From Apostichopus leukothele (lineage: Eukaryota > Echinodermata > Holothuroidea > Aspidochirotida > Stichopodidae), in assembly GCA_010014835.2 (NCBI GenBank), contig JAAAKB020007700.1, positions 1 through 24,684 on the forward strand: 24,684 nucleotides of DNA, written 5' to 3'. A program made the position numbers and the translations under genes. Each line of letters begins with the position of its first letter. Position 1 is the stretch's first letter. Below the pieces are notes generated by a model. It searched no databases. It saw nothing but the letters and a program-made list of their open reading frames with translations, and was not told where the DNA came from. Of the stretch, positions 1 through 11,578 are shown one piece after another.

Positions 1-59
1 AAGTATGACACCTGACCACACAAAGGCAGATAGCGAGTGGTTATGCTGAAGTGGAGAAG
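1..59 (-). CDS. Transmembrane exon of a third RTK copy (C), cut by the window edge
   Basis: On the minus strand a ttttcag acceptor is followed by [19 protein letters not shown], identical in protein to the start of the copy B transmembrane exon. The rest of the exon and the kinase domain would lie left of the window, so the ectodomain exons of this gene should be on the minus strand to the right. Confidence 0.65.
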
Positions 60-852
60 CTGAAAATAACGTTATTTTAAGGAGTATTGTGAAACATTCA
101 TGCTGAAATACCAAGATAAAGAAGCAACATAACAATTAACGGCATAGTCAACGTCGAAACAGCGACTTCCGTCAGTAAAATAAGTAAATCACACGCACGC
201 TGTAAATGTAAAATTTCATACTACTATATTGCATTTCACCACCAAAAGTGAGGTGCATCATAATATTAATTTCAAATGCAAATTAAATCAACTACAGTAA
301 GTAACGGAGACGATAAGACATGACGTGTTGAGCTAAGAGCTACGGTACACATCTCTTATACCATTCGTGGCCTACACATATTGAATGAAGGTATATTTTG
401 TCAAACAATCGCATTTTCGCCTTTCGTTCATAGAAGGTTTTCGTTCATAAAATGTCGCAATGTATCCACTCATCATTGTTTTTATCAAGCATATCTACTT
501 CGACTGTATTTGTGTAATATATATAAATATATCTATATACTAATATATTTATATTTCTATGTATAAATGCAGTATACGTACATGATATGTTTCACTCACC
601 CGTGATTGTCGTGTTAACCATTACCGCAGAAAAAGATGTTTCACTGGTCACAATTGAATCAACTGTTGGAATTCAATTTGAAATGTATTTATTAAAGCCG
701 TTGCGCAAAGATGTCGCCATAGAGCAACCACATTAAGGGAAGGAAATTATATGTCGTATAATAGTAATAGCGGTCGCACGTTTCATAAGTACAGGAAACA
801 CATAATAACCGTATTTCTTTGTAGATGTAAATTTAACTTCATTTAAGCAGAT
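1..852. repeat. Left copy of the window-edge direct repeat
   Basis: Aligns end to end with 23849-24684 at roughly 95% identity, with scattered substitutions and a few indels, the largest about 17 bases near position 435. It includes the transmembrane exon part of RTK copy C and its upstream intron. Confidence 0.9.
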
Positions 853-936
853 CTATATTATTATTAATAACAAACATTTCTGTTATGTGATACTCATTGT
901 CTTGTAATGGTATGTTCTTCAAAGACTACGAAGAAC

Positions 937-961
937 ATATATATATATATATATATATATA
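937..961. repeat. (AT)n microsatellite
   Basis: An uninterrupted run of AT dinucleotides just before the candidate exon at 989. A second run lies at 1859-1877. Confidence 0.9.
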
Positions 962-988
962 CGCGTCTTAGAAATTTTTATCTTCCAG

Positions 989-1073
989 GAGAGCTTTTTG
1001 ACAAAAGCGAACACGAAGTTGAATGAGTTTTACATAGCATTCATGGTGATGCTTTATGGCTGGAAAATCGCAG
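989..1073 (+). CDS. Candidate plus-strand exon 1
   Basis: Strong acceptor (tttttatcttccag) and a GTCAGT donor enclose 85 nt reading SFLTKANTKLNEFYIAFMVM and on to LYGWKIA. It ends in phase 1, which fits the exon at 2764. It has no recognised family. It could be part of the 5' end of the ApoL-like gene or of a separate gene. Confidence 0.35.
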
Positions 1074-2763
1074 GTCAGTTATTAATTTAGGTTGCCGTCG
1101 AGTTAACAGATCATGGTGCCGCTGATACTAAATTACATTCATGTAAATGTCTATTTAAGTGATGTAATAACATAAAATGCTGAAAAATATTTATCATTTT
1201 ATCTATCTATTTAGGATCAATCACAAATGTGCAAACCCTTTACTGATCGAACTGTCAAAAGGACATCATTTTACCTGTTACCCATGAAAAGCAAACCCAT
1301 ATTTCGTATACTATCATCTGATCTGTTTGTATCAAAATCAAAATACCAGAGTATAATGTCGTTACTACTTATCTTAATCGTGGCAATTAGTAATTTTAAC
1401 AGGTCTATATTGTAGAATGTAGTAGACATAAGCGAAGTGAAAAGATAGCATTTTGTTTGTAGAGTTGTCGCTTCAGTTCCACTTTTTTATGATGTCATAA
1501 CTGGAAACCACATCAAATTATAACGATTATTGCATTTTTAATGTTCTTTTCTTCATCAAGCCTCAAAATGGACCCAATATATTATCCACAAAGGGAAGGT
1601 AATACTAAAATATTAAATTTATATATAAAAGTCCAATACATAATAACAAAATTTCCTGAAAAAAATCAATGAATCCATCAATCAATCTGTCTACCAGTCT
1701 GTCTGTCTATATGTCTGTCTATATGGAACAAGTATATATTTATCAGTATTTGACGACGTATATTGCTAAAGGAAGTGACCTAAACAGCATTTTAGGGCTA
1801 TTCAGTAGGTCACTCCCGGTACAAAACAGTTAAATTAATGCATATGAAGAATAAATGCATATATATATATATATATACAGTTAAACGCAACATTGTAGGT
1901 AATTGTAGGTAAAGAAATTGCTGGGAGTAGATTATGAACAATGCGGTAAACAATATTATATATTTTGACATACATCACATGAACAAGCTTGAGCAAATTT
2001 AGAGAAGAAAACAACTTACTAGTGTTATCAGTATGTTTAGCGTTTGATATACCGAATTGTATGAGGTGAACATTGTATGCACCATACCAGAAAACTAATC
2101 ACGAATAGCTTGTAATTTACGGCAGATTGTGTCCTCCATTCCTTTTAAGTCATTCCCTGTGCAAATATGTTTGTTTCATCAGCGATGAGAACATTAGAAC
2201 ATACATTTGAGGCACTACATTTATAATTTACGTAAATAATAAAAAGCAATTAACCTATAATAGGACCTTATTTATTATACTTTTCGTAATATTGCAAAAA
2301 CAAACTTCACCTCTCACGTGATGTATCTGTAGCTAGTAATGGTGCCGACCTTGCACTCATGTGACGCAGTGATTTACATCGGATCTCAGATACAAGACGG
2401 TCTCATCAAAAATTGTCACTATATATACATCAGGAGTAAGTATTACAATATAACATGCAATGTGTGTTTTGGGAACAGTTGTAACAAATGTTGAATGAAA
2501 ATCTGCTTAACTAAATTCATTTAAGACTTCCCTGTGCAAACTAATACGTCTGCTTGTGATCATGTACTAACTGTAATCGCATTTCCCAGAGAACTGTCTT
2601 TCATTACTATATTAGGTCAATTGTTATAATCGAAGATGTTCCATAGAATTGACGAATTTAGAGAAGAAAGGATTGTTTAGCTTATCATTTTTATCGTTAC
2701 GAAACAGTGCTGTTTACATCGAAACGCCTATTGTACCGATGTATCTATTATCTATATTTGCAG
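1074..2763. other. Non-coding stretch, simple repeats only
   Basis: Apart from two microsatellites I see no exon with a family match. Short similar stretches (tttagagaagaaa near 1997 and 2658; ttccctgtgcaaa near 2153 and 2529) hint at an old local duplication. Confidence 0.4.
1686..1725. repeat. TCTG/TCTA simple repeat
   Basis: An imperfect tract of four-base units, tctg mixed with tcta and tatg. Confidence 0.7.
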
Positions 2764-2798
2764 ATCTTTTCAGCAACTGGTGTCCTCAATTTCTGAAG
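2764..2798 (+). CDS. Candidate plus-strand exon 2 (35 nt)
   Basis: Between a tatatttgcag acceptor and a GTGGGT donor. In phase with the exon at 989 it reads DLFSNWCPQFLK and ends in phase 0, matching the next candidate 174 bases on. Confidence 0.35.
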
Positions 2799-2972
2799 GT
2801 GGGTAGTCGTAACTGATATATCTTAACATACTTTGATCTACTCAATTATTCTATTTGCCATTCCTATCGTTCACTATGGTTCCATATTTGCAATGTTTTC
2901 CTTACACTAACAGATAAATGTTAATGTAGTACGTATTTAGTGAAACTGATTGGCCTTTTTTTCTTTCATCAG

Positions 2973-3072
2973 GGTTTCAAAGATGCAATAGCTTTCTTTG
3001 TTATATTGTGTCTCTCAGCTATCTATCTAACATTAACAAGAACATTTCAACACAAGTTGCCACTGGCTACAG
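2973..3072 (+). CDS. Candidate plus-strand exon 3, membrane segment
   Basis: A long pyrimidine tract ending in catcag and a GTACTT donor enclose 100 nt. In phase it reads GFKDAIAFFVILCLSAIYL, then TLTRTFQHKLPLAT, a likely membrane span followed by basic residues. It ends in phase 1. Direct joining to the ApoL-like exon at 4798 would put that exon out of frame. A 23-nt candidate microexon at 3149-3171 (cccgtag acceptor, GTATAG donor) would restore the phase. Confidence 0.4.
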
Positions 3073-3998
3073 GTACTTAAATGATACATACATTATTTAT
3101 TTAAGTGGCCCGTCTATTAGGTACTGATATTCTGTATTATACCCGTAGGCAGTTGGAGCAATGAAGTTGCGGTATAGTACCGGTATGGTAGTATAGATTC
3201 GCCTGTACAGTTGTGACAGTTAACGATCTTATGAAGGAAGAATCCGCTTAGGTGAAACTTAAAATTCTAGAGGATCGACTGTGTTGAGTTCCCCGAACTC
3301 TCTATTATATTATTTACATCATGAATCGATTATTGTGGTGAAGCACCTGAGAAATCGCAGTTACCTTTCTTAGCAATATTTAATCTATTTGAATCATTAA
3401 CCCCTTCCCCCGCGAAAAAAAATAAATAAAAAATGGACCTAAAGGTGAAATCGCTTTAAGACCACAACTTTGCTCAGTCAGGAGTGCACATTCTGAGAGA
3501 GGTTTTGCAATTTTGGGCATATTTCCAGTAAACAATAACCACCCTCCTTCAATAATCGATTAATCCATACGCGTTGGAGACAGCGAAGCGGAAAGTTGAT
3601 TAGCTGTAAAATCGTGTATGATAGACACTCTCCGCATTCTGATAGCACAATTCCAGCCGTCAATTTACAGCGTCACAGTGCACTCCTATACTGTAAATGG
3701 GATATAGTACGATCTATTTTGTCTCTTTAGATTGTCAAATCTGTATTGAACATGTGTAATACAGGAGAAGCGAACTGGTGATACAGAACTAATAATTGCA
3801 ACACGATCGGACTTCAAATAAATAATTCATTTTCGATGCTTTAACTGTTCTTCTAGAAGCAGAATTGGTCCAGCGATGTAACGATTGCTTCCAGAAAATA
3901 AAAGCAAGTATTTTGGAATGTTTTATCTCACTTTCAAATATAATTAACGACAGGTCGACACCATCTATGTAATGTACAATTATAGACAATGCTGTTAC

Positions 3999-4154
3999 TG
4001 CAATCATCATATTAACTGTCGCCGCTGCTGTACTGAACTCGCAATGAAACTCATCATTTTGTAGTTTTTGTTCAAAAACCATGATAGCATTATTGCCTCC
4101 ATTATAATTATCATATTTGCCGCTTTTCAAGTTACACAAGCAACACTCAGGCAT
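3999..4154 (-). CDS. Possible partial Ig-like exon
   Basis: A 52-codon open stretch between an atatcacag acceptor and a possible GTAACA donor. Its end reads LQNDEFHCEFSTAAATVNM, resembling the F-G strands of an Ig domain (D-x-F/Y-x-C). The DNA at the end resembles the end of the Ig exon at 11579. No Trp is present and the N-terminal half is Cys-rich and unlike Ig. It could belong to copy C, whose ectodomain should lie in this area. Confidence 0.3.
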
Positions 4155-4800
4155 CTGTGATATCATTGGCAAACTTTATTGGGTCATGTTGTCGACAATA
4201 TTTATGGACCACCACAATGTATCACAAATATGGTGAGAAACGAAATAAATGGTTTCCAAGTGGTAAACATACTTATGAAATATGGCTCATATAACATGCA
4301 CAACATAATAGAACAGCCTTATGAATTAGAACAGGAACAGCTTTCAATTGATATAACTTTCAAGTGAAATAAAGAGAAGAAAAAACAATTCATCTACTGT
4401 AAAAACCCTGTTTTGGTATATTTCTAAAAGCAATAGGCCAAACCGAAAACGCAGAAAACAAATTAAATTGACAAATGTGAGAGACGATAATGAAACATTT
4501 GACCGATAAGTAGATCAGACCAAACAAACAAAGTAGAATGGAAAGAAAAGGCTGTAAGATATGAAAGGACTGTTAAAGAAAACATCAATATACATACATT
4601 ACATTTCAAAGAAGGCTGCTATGTTAAGGTTTTAAGCTTGTAATGTATGCGCGATGAAATAGCTCAGTTATAAATTTCTGGGTATTTGAATACATTTCAA
4701 TGTATTTATATTCGTACCGTATTTGTTATAGGTATGTCATAATTGGAATTGATATATGTGATGTAACTGTTAACACAATGTTCGTTTATTCATACAGGCT

Positions 4801-6689
4801 ATGAGTATTTGGAGGCATTCTCCATTGATTCTGTTTAACAATGATGATCTCGAAACCATGTTAAGATCGGAGGAAAATGTTCAGAAGCTTGCAAAGAATT
4901 TGAATATATCTCAAGTAGTTGGTTCCACAGCTGGTATCGCTGGAGGCGTTGCAACTATAGTCGGATTTGCACTTGCACCTTTCACTTTCGGCACAAGCAT
5001 TGCACTAACGGCGATCGGCTTAACGCTGAGCTTGTCTGGCGCTACCGTCTCTATAGGGGCCACTGTTGTCAATATCAATGGCAAAAAGGCCATGCGGAGA
5101 AACTTGGACATAATATTCCTTAAATATTTGAGGCTTGGGAAATCGATGGGTAAATTAGTTCAGCTATATGTGCAACTGAGTAACATTCTTGAACAATTAC
5201 CAAGATTCCATAATACGATGGAACTAACTGAAGCCATGGGTGACAAAATAGGAAGTCTGAATAAGATCAAACACGATGTTAGTGTCCTCCAGGTTGCTTT
5301 TGAGCCCTTACCAGAAAAGGTAGAGAATTTGATCGCAATCATGGAAAATTTGTCCAAAGTGGCAGAGGACGTGTTAGAGCAAATGCACAACAACCCCGAC
5401 AACCGAGATGAAGTTATTCAAACATTTCCTCCCGTCACTGTTAAAGAAGCCGTCGATCGCATCGCACGTTATCATGAGCAGCAATCAACTCTGTTATCAG
5501 ATTTTATACTACGTTTCTTTTGGTACACGGATGCGAACGACGGCACGACAGCTCATCCCACAGAAATGGAAATAACAATGGATTCCGGTTCAGGTTTGCT
5601 GATTCCCAGGGCAAAGTATGCAAACATCTTGGATACAATGGAGGTAAGTGTTTTACAATGGATGTTGTCCTTACTTCCCTTCATATTCACATGCAGTTGT
5701 AGATGATTATTCAATTTTCTGAAGGTACGCTGTACAATGATTCCACAATTTCATCAAGCAAATTTTATTAAACATTCAACAACATAATTGGTCACAAAGA
5801 AAACATAAATTTGCCAACAACCATTCTAGCTATGAGTGTCGGAAACTGCCTTTTAAATATGTCGGAACCTTAACCGAGTCACCAGTTGCCGGAATATTTG
5901 TCACCTATATGTCAGACAATATTTATTTGTACGAATTGAACATTAAAATCTGACTTACATGAAGGGAACATTAAGTAAATACCTCAGTATTGTTTACGTG
6001 CATAATCCATGACATGTATAATGTTAAAGTGAGGTTCTGTAAAATAATAACATTTTACTTGTATGCTGTGTTGTGAAAAGAAACAATAAATGAAATATTA
6101 TGAAGTATCATCACAGGCAACAATATTATTAATATTTATATTCCAATAACGAGTTTAATGGCTGATAAATAATAAAAAGTTCAAACCTTGAGTAGGAGTG
6201 TGTTGAAATGCGTCCGGAAACGAGAGCTAAATACTTGTTGTACATCTGTAAGTTTTATTTCACCTACGTTGCAGGGTGTTTTGAAATGAATGTATTTAAG
6301 TATAAAATATCGCTTGTTTGTTACACATGCTTTTAGTAATACATTATTGCTTCCATGTTGTTTGTTTCTAGATTGCAATGGATTTAGCTGATGATGTTTT
6401 CCTAACAGCAGCGGAGTCCCTGAAAGTGATCAGTAAGATCGGCATCGTGATCCCTGCTATTAGAATCTTCATAGATGTAGGAGTTCTGACGAAGTCTCTG
6501 ATTGACCTATCAAACGGTTCTAAAGAGCCATTAAGTGTTCGCTTTAGGAACTGGCGACTCCATATGGAGCTTATCAATTCACTACCAGGTATCCAGAGAA
6601 GAAATCAAGAAATTCAGTTCTTTGGACTTCTTTTCCATCCCATTTTTATATCTTTCATTGCACTCTTGCTCTATTTTATATGTTGTTGA
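4801..6689 (+). CDS. Apolipoprotein L-like protein
   Basis: Two exons, 4801-5643 and 6372-6689, joined in phase 0 over a GTAAGT...ttctag intron, give 386 codons, close to vertebrate ApoL size. Residues 39-92 form the glycine/alanine-rich membrane-insertion region (VVGSTAGIAGG, GFALAPFTFGTSIALTAIG), the hallmark of ApoL pore-forming domains. Residues 100-250 are helical and polar. The second exon carries the ApoL C-terminal pattern (hydrophobic helix, then I-D-V-G-V-L-T-K-S-L-I-D-L-S-N-G-S, then charged helix) and ends in a hydrophobic tail at 364-386. A possible GT donor at 6589 could instead splice the tail off. ApoL proteins bind lipid and insert in membranes as anion or cation channels; the role here is inferred by family. 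It lies opposite to the RTK copies. The ATG follows a catacag acceptor at 4797, so upstream exons exist. Confidence 0.8.
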
Positions 6690-6896
6690 AGTTATGTGAA
6701 CATCGCTGGATGATTTGCATCATCATGATTTGATTGTTTTCAAACAATAACATAACTTTCATTTGTTTAGTTGGCAATCTCCATACTTGTTTGTGTATTT
6801 GAAGGTTGTAAGTCACGTGCATGAAAAGTTCCTTATAGTAACAACCATGTGCCAAAACTTTAACTAGACGAAATTGCAAACCTATAGAAGCCATGT

Positions 6897-6902
6897 ATTA
6901 AA
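6897..6902 (+). promoter_or_regulatory. Possible variant polyadenylation signal (ATTAAA)
   Basis: ATTAAA about 210 bases past the ApoL-like stop codon. No AATAAA is closer on this strand. Assignment is by position only. Confidence 0.25.
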
Positions 6903-7448
6903 CTTTATAAGCATTTATACTTGGAAATTATTGGCTAATGTTATTCTATTAGTAGAAGAGACGTGATCGCCATGGTAAATGTAAAAGTAAATATGAACGG
7001 CTCTATGCGCTTCTGTTATGTGTATTTGATTATTGTAAATGTTACCTGACAGGTATTGGCACTACTGCTAACAAAGCTCTGCTTGCCATAAAGATAAATT
7101 TCCAGCGCAATAGTGGTGCATCTCATCTCATTCCAGTTATCTAGCAAAACATGTTGAACCATAGGTGTCGTGAAAAATTAGAAATTCAGAAGACGAACCA
7201 CCAAGATATCAAGTGTGTCTAAGAGGCACGACTTATATGTACAATTCCTCATGGATAACTCTAACTACTTCTAATCATGACAATGAAGTTGTACACTATA
7301 GTCCATTGCGATGTCATGATTTAGAACATCTTCCAACAATGAAAAGTCATTAAGTACTATTAACTATATTATATTACAGATTCCTTGTAGTCTTTGTCTT
7401 AATATCTTCGTCGCCTATATCATGGTATAATATTTACCAGAAAGATAC

Positions 7449-7562
7449 CCTTTTCAACAGTTTGCCTATCTCCACTAAAGACTCAAAGGCCAGAAATCAT
7501 TCAACCTGCATTGGTCATTGGTGTTCAATACAATTTTTCTGGAAGACTACGCTAGATAAGGA
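7449..7562 (-). pseudogene. Catalytic-loop exon of RTK copy A, with DFW
   Basis: Aligned with copy B codon by codon it reads SSRKIVLNTND, then QCRLNDFW. It shares with B the Ala in place of the HRD Asp, Lys in place of the catalytic-loop Asn, and Trp in place of the DFG Gly. A TAG stands at the Leu following the former Asp, and further stops follow DFW. The donor site is shifted. Confidence 0.7.
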
Positions 7563-7908
7563 AATTTCAGACATGTATAGAAAAGCATTAGTAATAATAC
7601 TTAATGTTGATTATACAAAATGAAAACAAAATGATCATTCAAATAACTTCACAGGTATCGAAAATTAACAAAGTCCAATAGTTCTGAAAGTCGATTTGAT
7701 TGCATGGAATCGGTTATATCCCTTTTTAAAAACTCATATAATATGTACAAACCTATTTTGCAAAATTCAGAAAATGAAAAACAGGTTAAAGTTTATATAC
7801 CATATTAAAAATCGTTTGTAATTACTCTTTGCAACACAAAGCCTACAAAAAGAAAACGTGTCCTTTTCATTACTTATAGAGTTACTGATGAGATCAAATT
7901 GTACTAAC

Positions 7909-8070
7909 ATTGTTTGTCTTCAAGAAATCTATTGCCTCGGCAATTTCCAGTGACATATTAATACATTTAATATTTCTGGACGCCTGAGATGTTGAGTGTT
8001 TGCACGTTTGTGAGTAGGTAATCCCTCAAATGGTCGCATTCAACAAACTCGAAGTAAATGTACAGAGGAA
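7909..8070 (-). pseudogene. Hinge exon of RTK copy A (frameshifted)
   Basis: The sequence begins PLYIYFEFVECDHLRDYLL after a gttcag acceptor and ends near MSLEIAEAIDFLKTN in another frame. At 162 nt it is one base longer than the intact exon of copy B. The GT donor at 7908-7907 is kept. Confidence 0.7.
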
Positions 8071-8190
8071 CTGAACAATTCAATAGGTAAACTTGCACGT
8101 TAAGGAGGACGATTGTAATATAGATAATACTCGCTTGGAAAACAACAATAAAATCGTTTCATCGGACATACGGTTCAAAATCAATACAAA

Positions 8191-8300
8191 CGTCCTTCAA
8201 CATCTGCTTTAAGCATTTCGACCACATTACCATGATTCTGAATATACCTCAGTTCCTTTGCCAAAAATCGGAATGAATAAAGTTCTTTATTGTTCTCTCT
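8191..8300 (-). pseudogene. AlphaC exon of RTK copy A (open frame, lost donor)
   Basis: From the ttccttcgcag acceptor the frame is open: RENNKELYSFRFLAKEL, then RYIQNHGNVVEMLKADVE. The alphaC Glu is present. At the end the GTGAGT donor of copy B is replaced by GTTTGT at a slightly different place. It sits between the hinge and Gly-loop remnants of the same gene. Confidence 0.65.
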
Positions 8301-9599
8301 CTGCGAAGGAAGGTTGGTATTAAGAATTCCTTTTGTTAAATAGTTGGCAAAACTGACTGACGGTACAGCTTAATTCTCGATGAAGTGCAGATTACCATCA
8401 TGCAGTCATTCGAATATGGTTATCTTTTTTATCCATATATTTACGTTTAGAAAAAATATATAGAGATACATAAAGATATATATTTGTTCATAATGCTACC
8501 TTATAATTTTGGATGAATCGTCAGTTATTGTAGCCAAATAAGAAGTTAGTACGTGTAATAAAGAAAGTCGGTAGAAATAAACTCACTAGGAACAGGATGG
8601 AAAAGTAAGTTGGCCACTTGAATTGTTAAGTGATGCTGTAAAGTGAAGTGGTATAATTAATTAATAATATGCCTTATCTTCTCCTGGTAATTGAAAAATA
8701 AAGAACGTCGAGGTATTTTGGAACAATACTTGTTTCAGGGTACGTATACACTGTTATTAATTGTTGATCTGTAATATAAATTAACTTTAAATTGAAAACT
8801 TAGTTTCCGTCAATATGTCTATAGACATAGAATTAAATGTTAGTAAAATTAATCATATCTCCCATCGGCAAAAAAATCAACCCAGTGGAGTAAGGTCCGT
8901 GGAATCATACATTTCAATAGAATAGATTGCTTATGTTGATTTCTTCTTAATTTTAAGCTAACCATTAATGCATAGACATGTTGTATGAGAATGTAACATA
9001 CCAAACTGAGATTCAGCTGGCTTTGGTTGAGTTTTGTTTCCCTAAGATGGTTGTACCAGATCCAATGGAGTTTCGTATCGGCTGATTATGTACTAATTTA
9101 TTAAACATGATATTGATTAACGAGTAGAAAGCGTTATATCATTTTAAATGAATATGAATCCTTGTTTTTCTTATTATCTTACAACGTACTGGCTATTGTC
9201 TATTTTAAACTATAAATATTAAAATTAAAATACTGAAGAAGAATCCGGGCTTCACTTTCAACCTAAGCACGAAACAGGAAAGCAAGAATTTTTATATTAT
9301 TTACCTCGCTTTCTGTAAAGCAAAGTTATATAAAGGATGCAGCGTCACATTTTGGGCTTTCAAAGTTTAAGACAAAACTATGAGAACAAATAAATAAATC
9401 AAAATAAACAATAAGCCTGCAAACGAAACCGGTGACAAGAATTAAGGCATGTGAAACCTTACACAGATCCCACCTGTGTAAAAATAATGAAATATGTAAT
9501 TTAAAAGTCCAAAACGGTTGACTGTGCTGCATGTACAGAACCCGATAAATAAGATGAAACGTGAAATACCTTAAGGATGTAAAACGTTGGTCCGGCATA

Positions 9600-10490
9600 A
9601 GATCACTTCATATTTATGAACTAAAAATTCCCCTGCTGCAGAAAGCAGTACATATAAACATACGGAACTGACTGCTTCGACAGTGAGGAAAGTTGTCCTC
9701 TTTATTATTTGGTAATGTATACTTCATGAAATTTTTGTTCAATATCCAGACAAATTATATCATCAGCCGGACTAATTTCATTCCTAAGTATGATGTGTTC
9801 CATCGCTGAGAAGGTTCAGTTTGGCACTAATTTGGATTTTCTGACAGAGAGAAGACTTTTAACGCAAGACGCGTTCTATGGCATTCTGAACTTGCAACAA
9901 GCTCTGAAAATGTCACACATCAAACAAAATAAAGTACTCAATTATATGTAAAACAAAAAATGAACGGTTTGATGGAATAGAGGAAGAGTTCTACTTAAGT
10001 AAGAATGGTTATTATCTTATTACAGTTTAAGAGTAATGTGACAATGAGTGAGGCATATCAATCATGAACCAAAACGATCTCTTTCAAACGAAGTTCCAAA
10101 AAAACCCGGAAATAGTTTCATCGCTCGCAAATCATTTATCACTATGCCAAAAAGGGAAGCATGGGTCAACAGTTGTGTATATACAAGTACTGTGAAGAAG
10201 CAAAGTAGTTGAAAACAAATGCAGAAGAAGAAATAAATGAACAGTAATCATTTATCCAAATTACTCTATCACTTTACAATCCTATTTCATTTTGTACATA
10301 TGTAATAAGTCAACTGATAATGAACACAAAATTATGGTAACAATTTGATTTAACCTGATTTTTGTTTTCGTTTTGATAAGTTACGGCTTTTTCACAAACA
10401 TAAATTCTCAATATGTTTGAAATGTTGAACACATTAAAACTTCTTTTTATTATTTGTATTTCTTTACTTATTTTTTATTAAGCAGATAAT
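9600..10490. other. Intron-like stretch where a transmembrane exon of copy A is expected
   Basis: By the layout of copy B a transmembrane exon should lie near 10,100-10,300 on the minus strand. No sequence like it is visible, so it is lost or diverged beyond recognition. Confidence 0.4.
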
Positions 10491-10499
10491 GTTCTATAT

Positions 10500-10870
10500 A
10501 AATATATATATATGAAATACAAGGTGGGTCTCACTCACGTGTTAACAATTGCAACATAAACAGTTGTTTTGCTAGTCACAATGGAATCAACTGTTACAAT
10601 TCAATTTAAAGAAATATAAGGCTAGTTTTATAATAGTAATAAAGCCGTTCCGTAATGCTGTCGCCAGAGAGCAATCACATGAAGGGAAGAAAATTATACT
10701 TCTACTTGCAGCAGGTGTCGCACATTTCATCAGTTGAGAGAACACATATAGGCCTAATGATCGTATTTCTTTGTAAATGTTAATTAAACTCCCATTTAAG
10801 AGGATACATATTATTATACAAGTTGCTAATGATACTCATATTCTTGTTATGGTTCTTCAAAGACTAGAAA
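10500..10870. repeat. Diverged third copy of the window-edge repeat
   Basis: Corresponds to about 590-930 and 24,425-24,684. Shared blocks include aatggaatcaactgtt, aataaagccgtt, gagagcaatcacat and cgtatttctttgta. By eye the identity is near 75-80%. In copies B and C this lies in the intron upstream of the transmembrane exon, so here it marks the matching intron of RTK copy A. Confidence 0.75.
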
Positions 10871-11578
10871 TAACATATTTTTAAGTTAACTGTACTCTTA
10901 TTCATCTATTTTTACTATTCACCTTTATAATCATGTTATTTGTAGAAATATAGAAAAACTATTACTCAAAATACCGTATGAAACCTCGTCTATATTTTCT
11001 TATATACGTTAACACCCTTGGAAACTTTTCCTGCCGGAATACGAAATATTGACATGTCGTTTCCTTAACAATTCCCAATACAAGGGATAGTATGTCCATG
11101 TAGTCTCACACGTTTTAATGGATTTTTTTCGACTGGTTTTGTGACATCTATAGATAGGACAGGTTTTTTACGCTTGGCATATATTTTGATTGGGAGCAAA
11201 ACGCATGGGCACTTATTATAAAATATTTGAAGGAGAAAAATTGGTGATCAAAGACTATCCGCGCCCAATTTGGACGAACACTAACATTGAAATTGTATTA
11301 CCATCAGAGCCTGATCCGGGTTAAGTTTTCCATTTCACCTTAATTTACTTTCAACCATAAATAGAAACAATAAGTAGCAAATAGAACGTACATATTCAAC
11401 TAAACAGTGTCTTAAATTTGATATTTTGTGTTCTTTGTGGTAGTCAATCAATTTATTGTGACTAGAAACACAAAAGCATTTAATAATACACAAACAAGAA
11501 AGATAATATAAATATTGGTTTCCGTCAAAATATAAACATGTGTTAAGGAAGAACGAACAAAATGTTTCAGGAAATCAC

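Larger units (their letters stand above)
7449..9520 (-). pseudogene. Decayed paralogue of the RTK pseudokinase, copy A
   Basis: Minus-strand exons aligning one by one with copy B: juxtamembrane about 9520-9474 and 9081-9003, Gly-loop region about 8780-8617, alphaC 8300-8191, hinge 8070-7909, catalytic loop about 7562-7449. The alphaC exon is open (SFRFLAKELRYIQNHGNVV) and the hinge starts PLYIYFEFVE, but the hinge exon is one base longer than in B and shifts frame, juxtamembrane exon 2 has a TAG, and the catalytic exon has several stops. The donor after the alphaC exon has lost its GT. No counterpart of the APE, X or XI exons was found in 1-7400. Intron order and rough lengths match B. Confidence 0.75.

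Noticed and set aside
381-566. 61-codon plus frame with a Tyr/Ile/Leu-rich end
   Set aside because: The hydrophobic end comes from an AT-rich simple tract. The matching right-hand repeat differs by an indel that breaks the frame, as expected for an intron.
3478-3663. 61-codon minus frame with several Cys, considered as an Ig exon
   Set aside because: There is no Trp or Ig strand pattern, and the splice sites are weak.
4911-5402. Minus-strand open frames of 66 and 80 codons
   Set aside because: They are shadows of the ApoL-like exon on the other strand and have no family features of their own.
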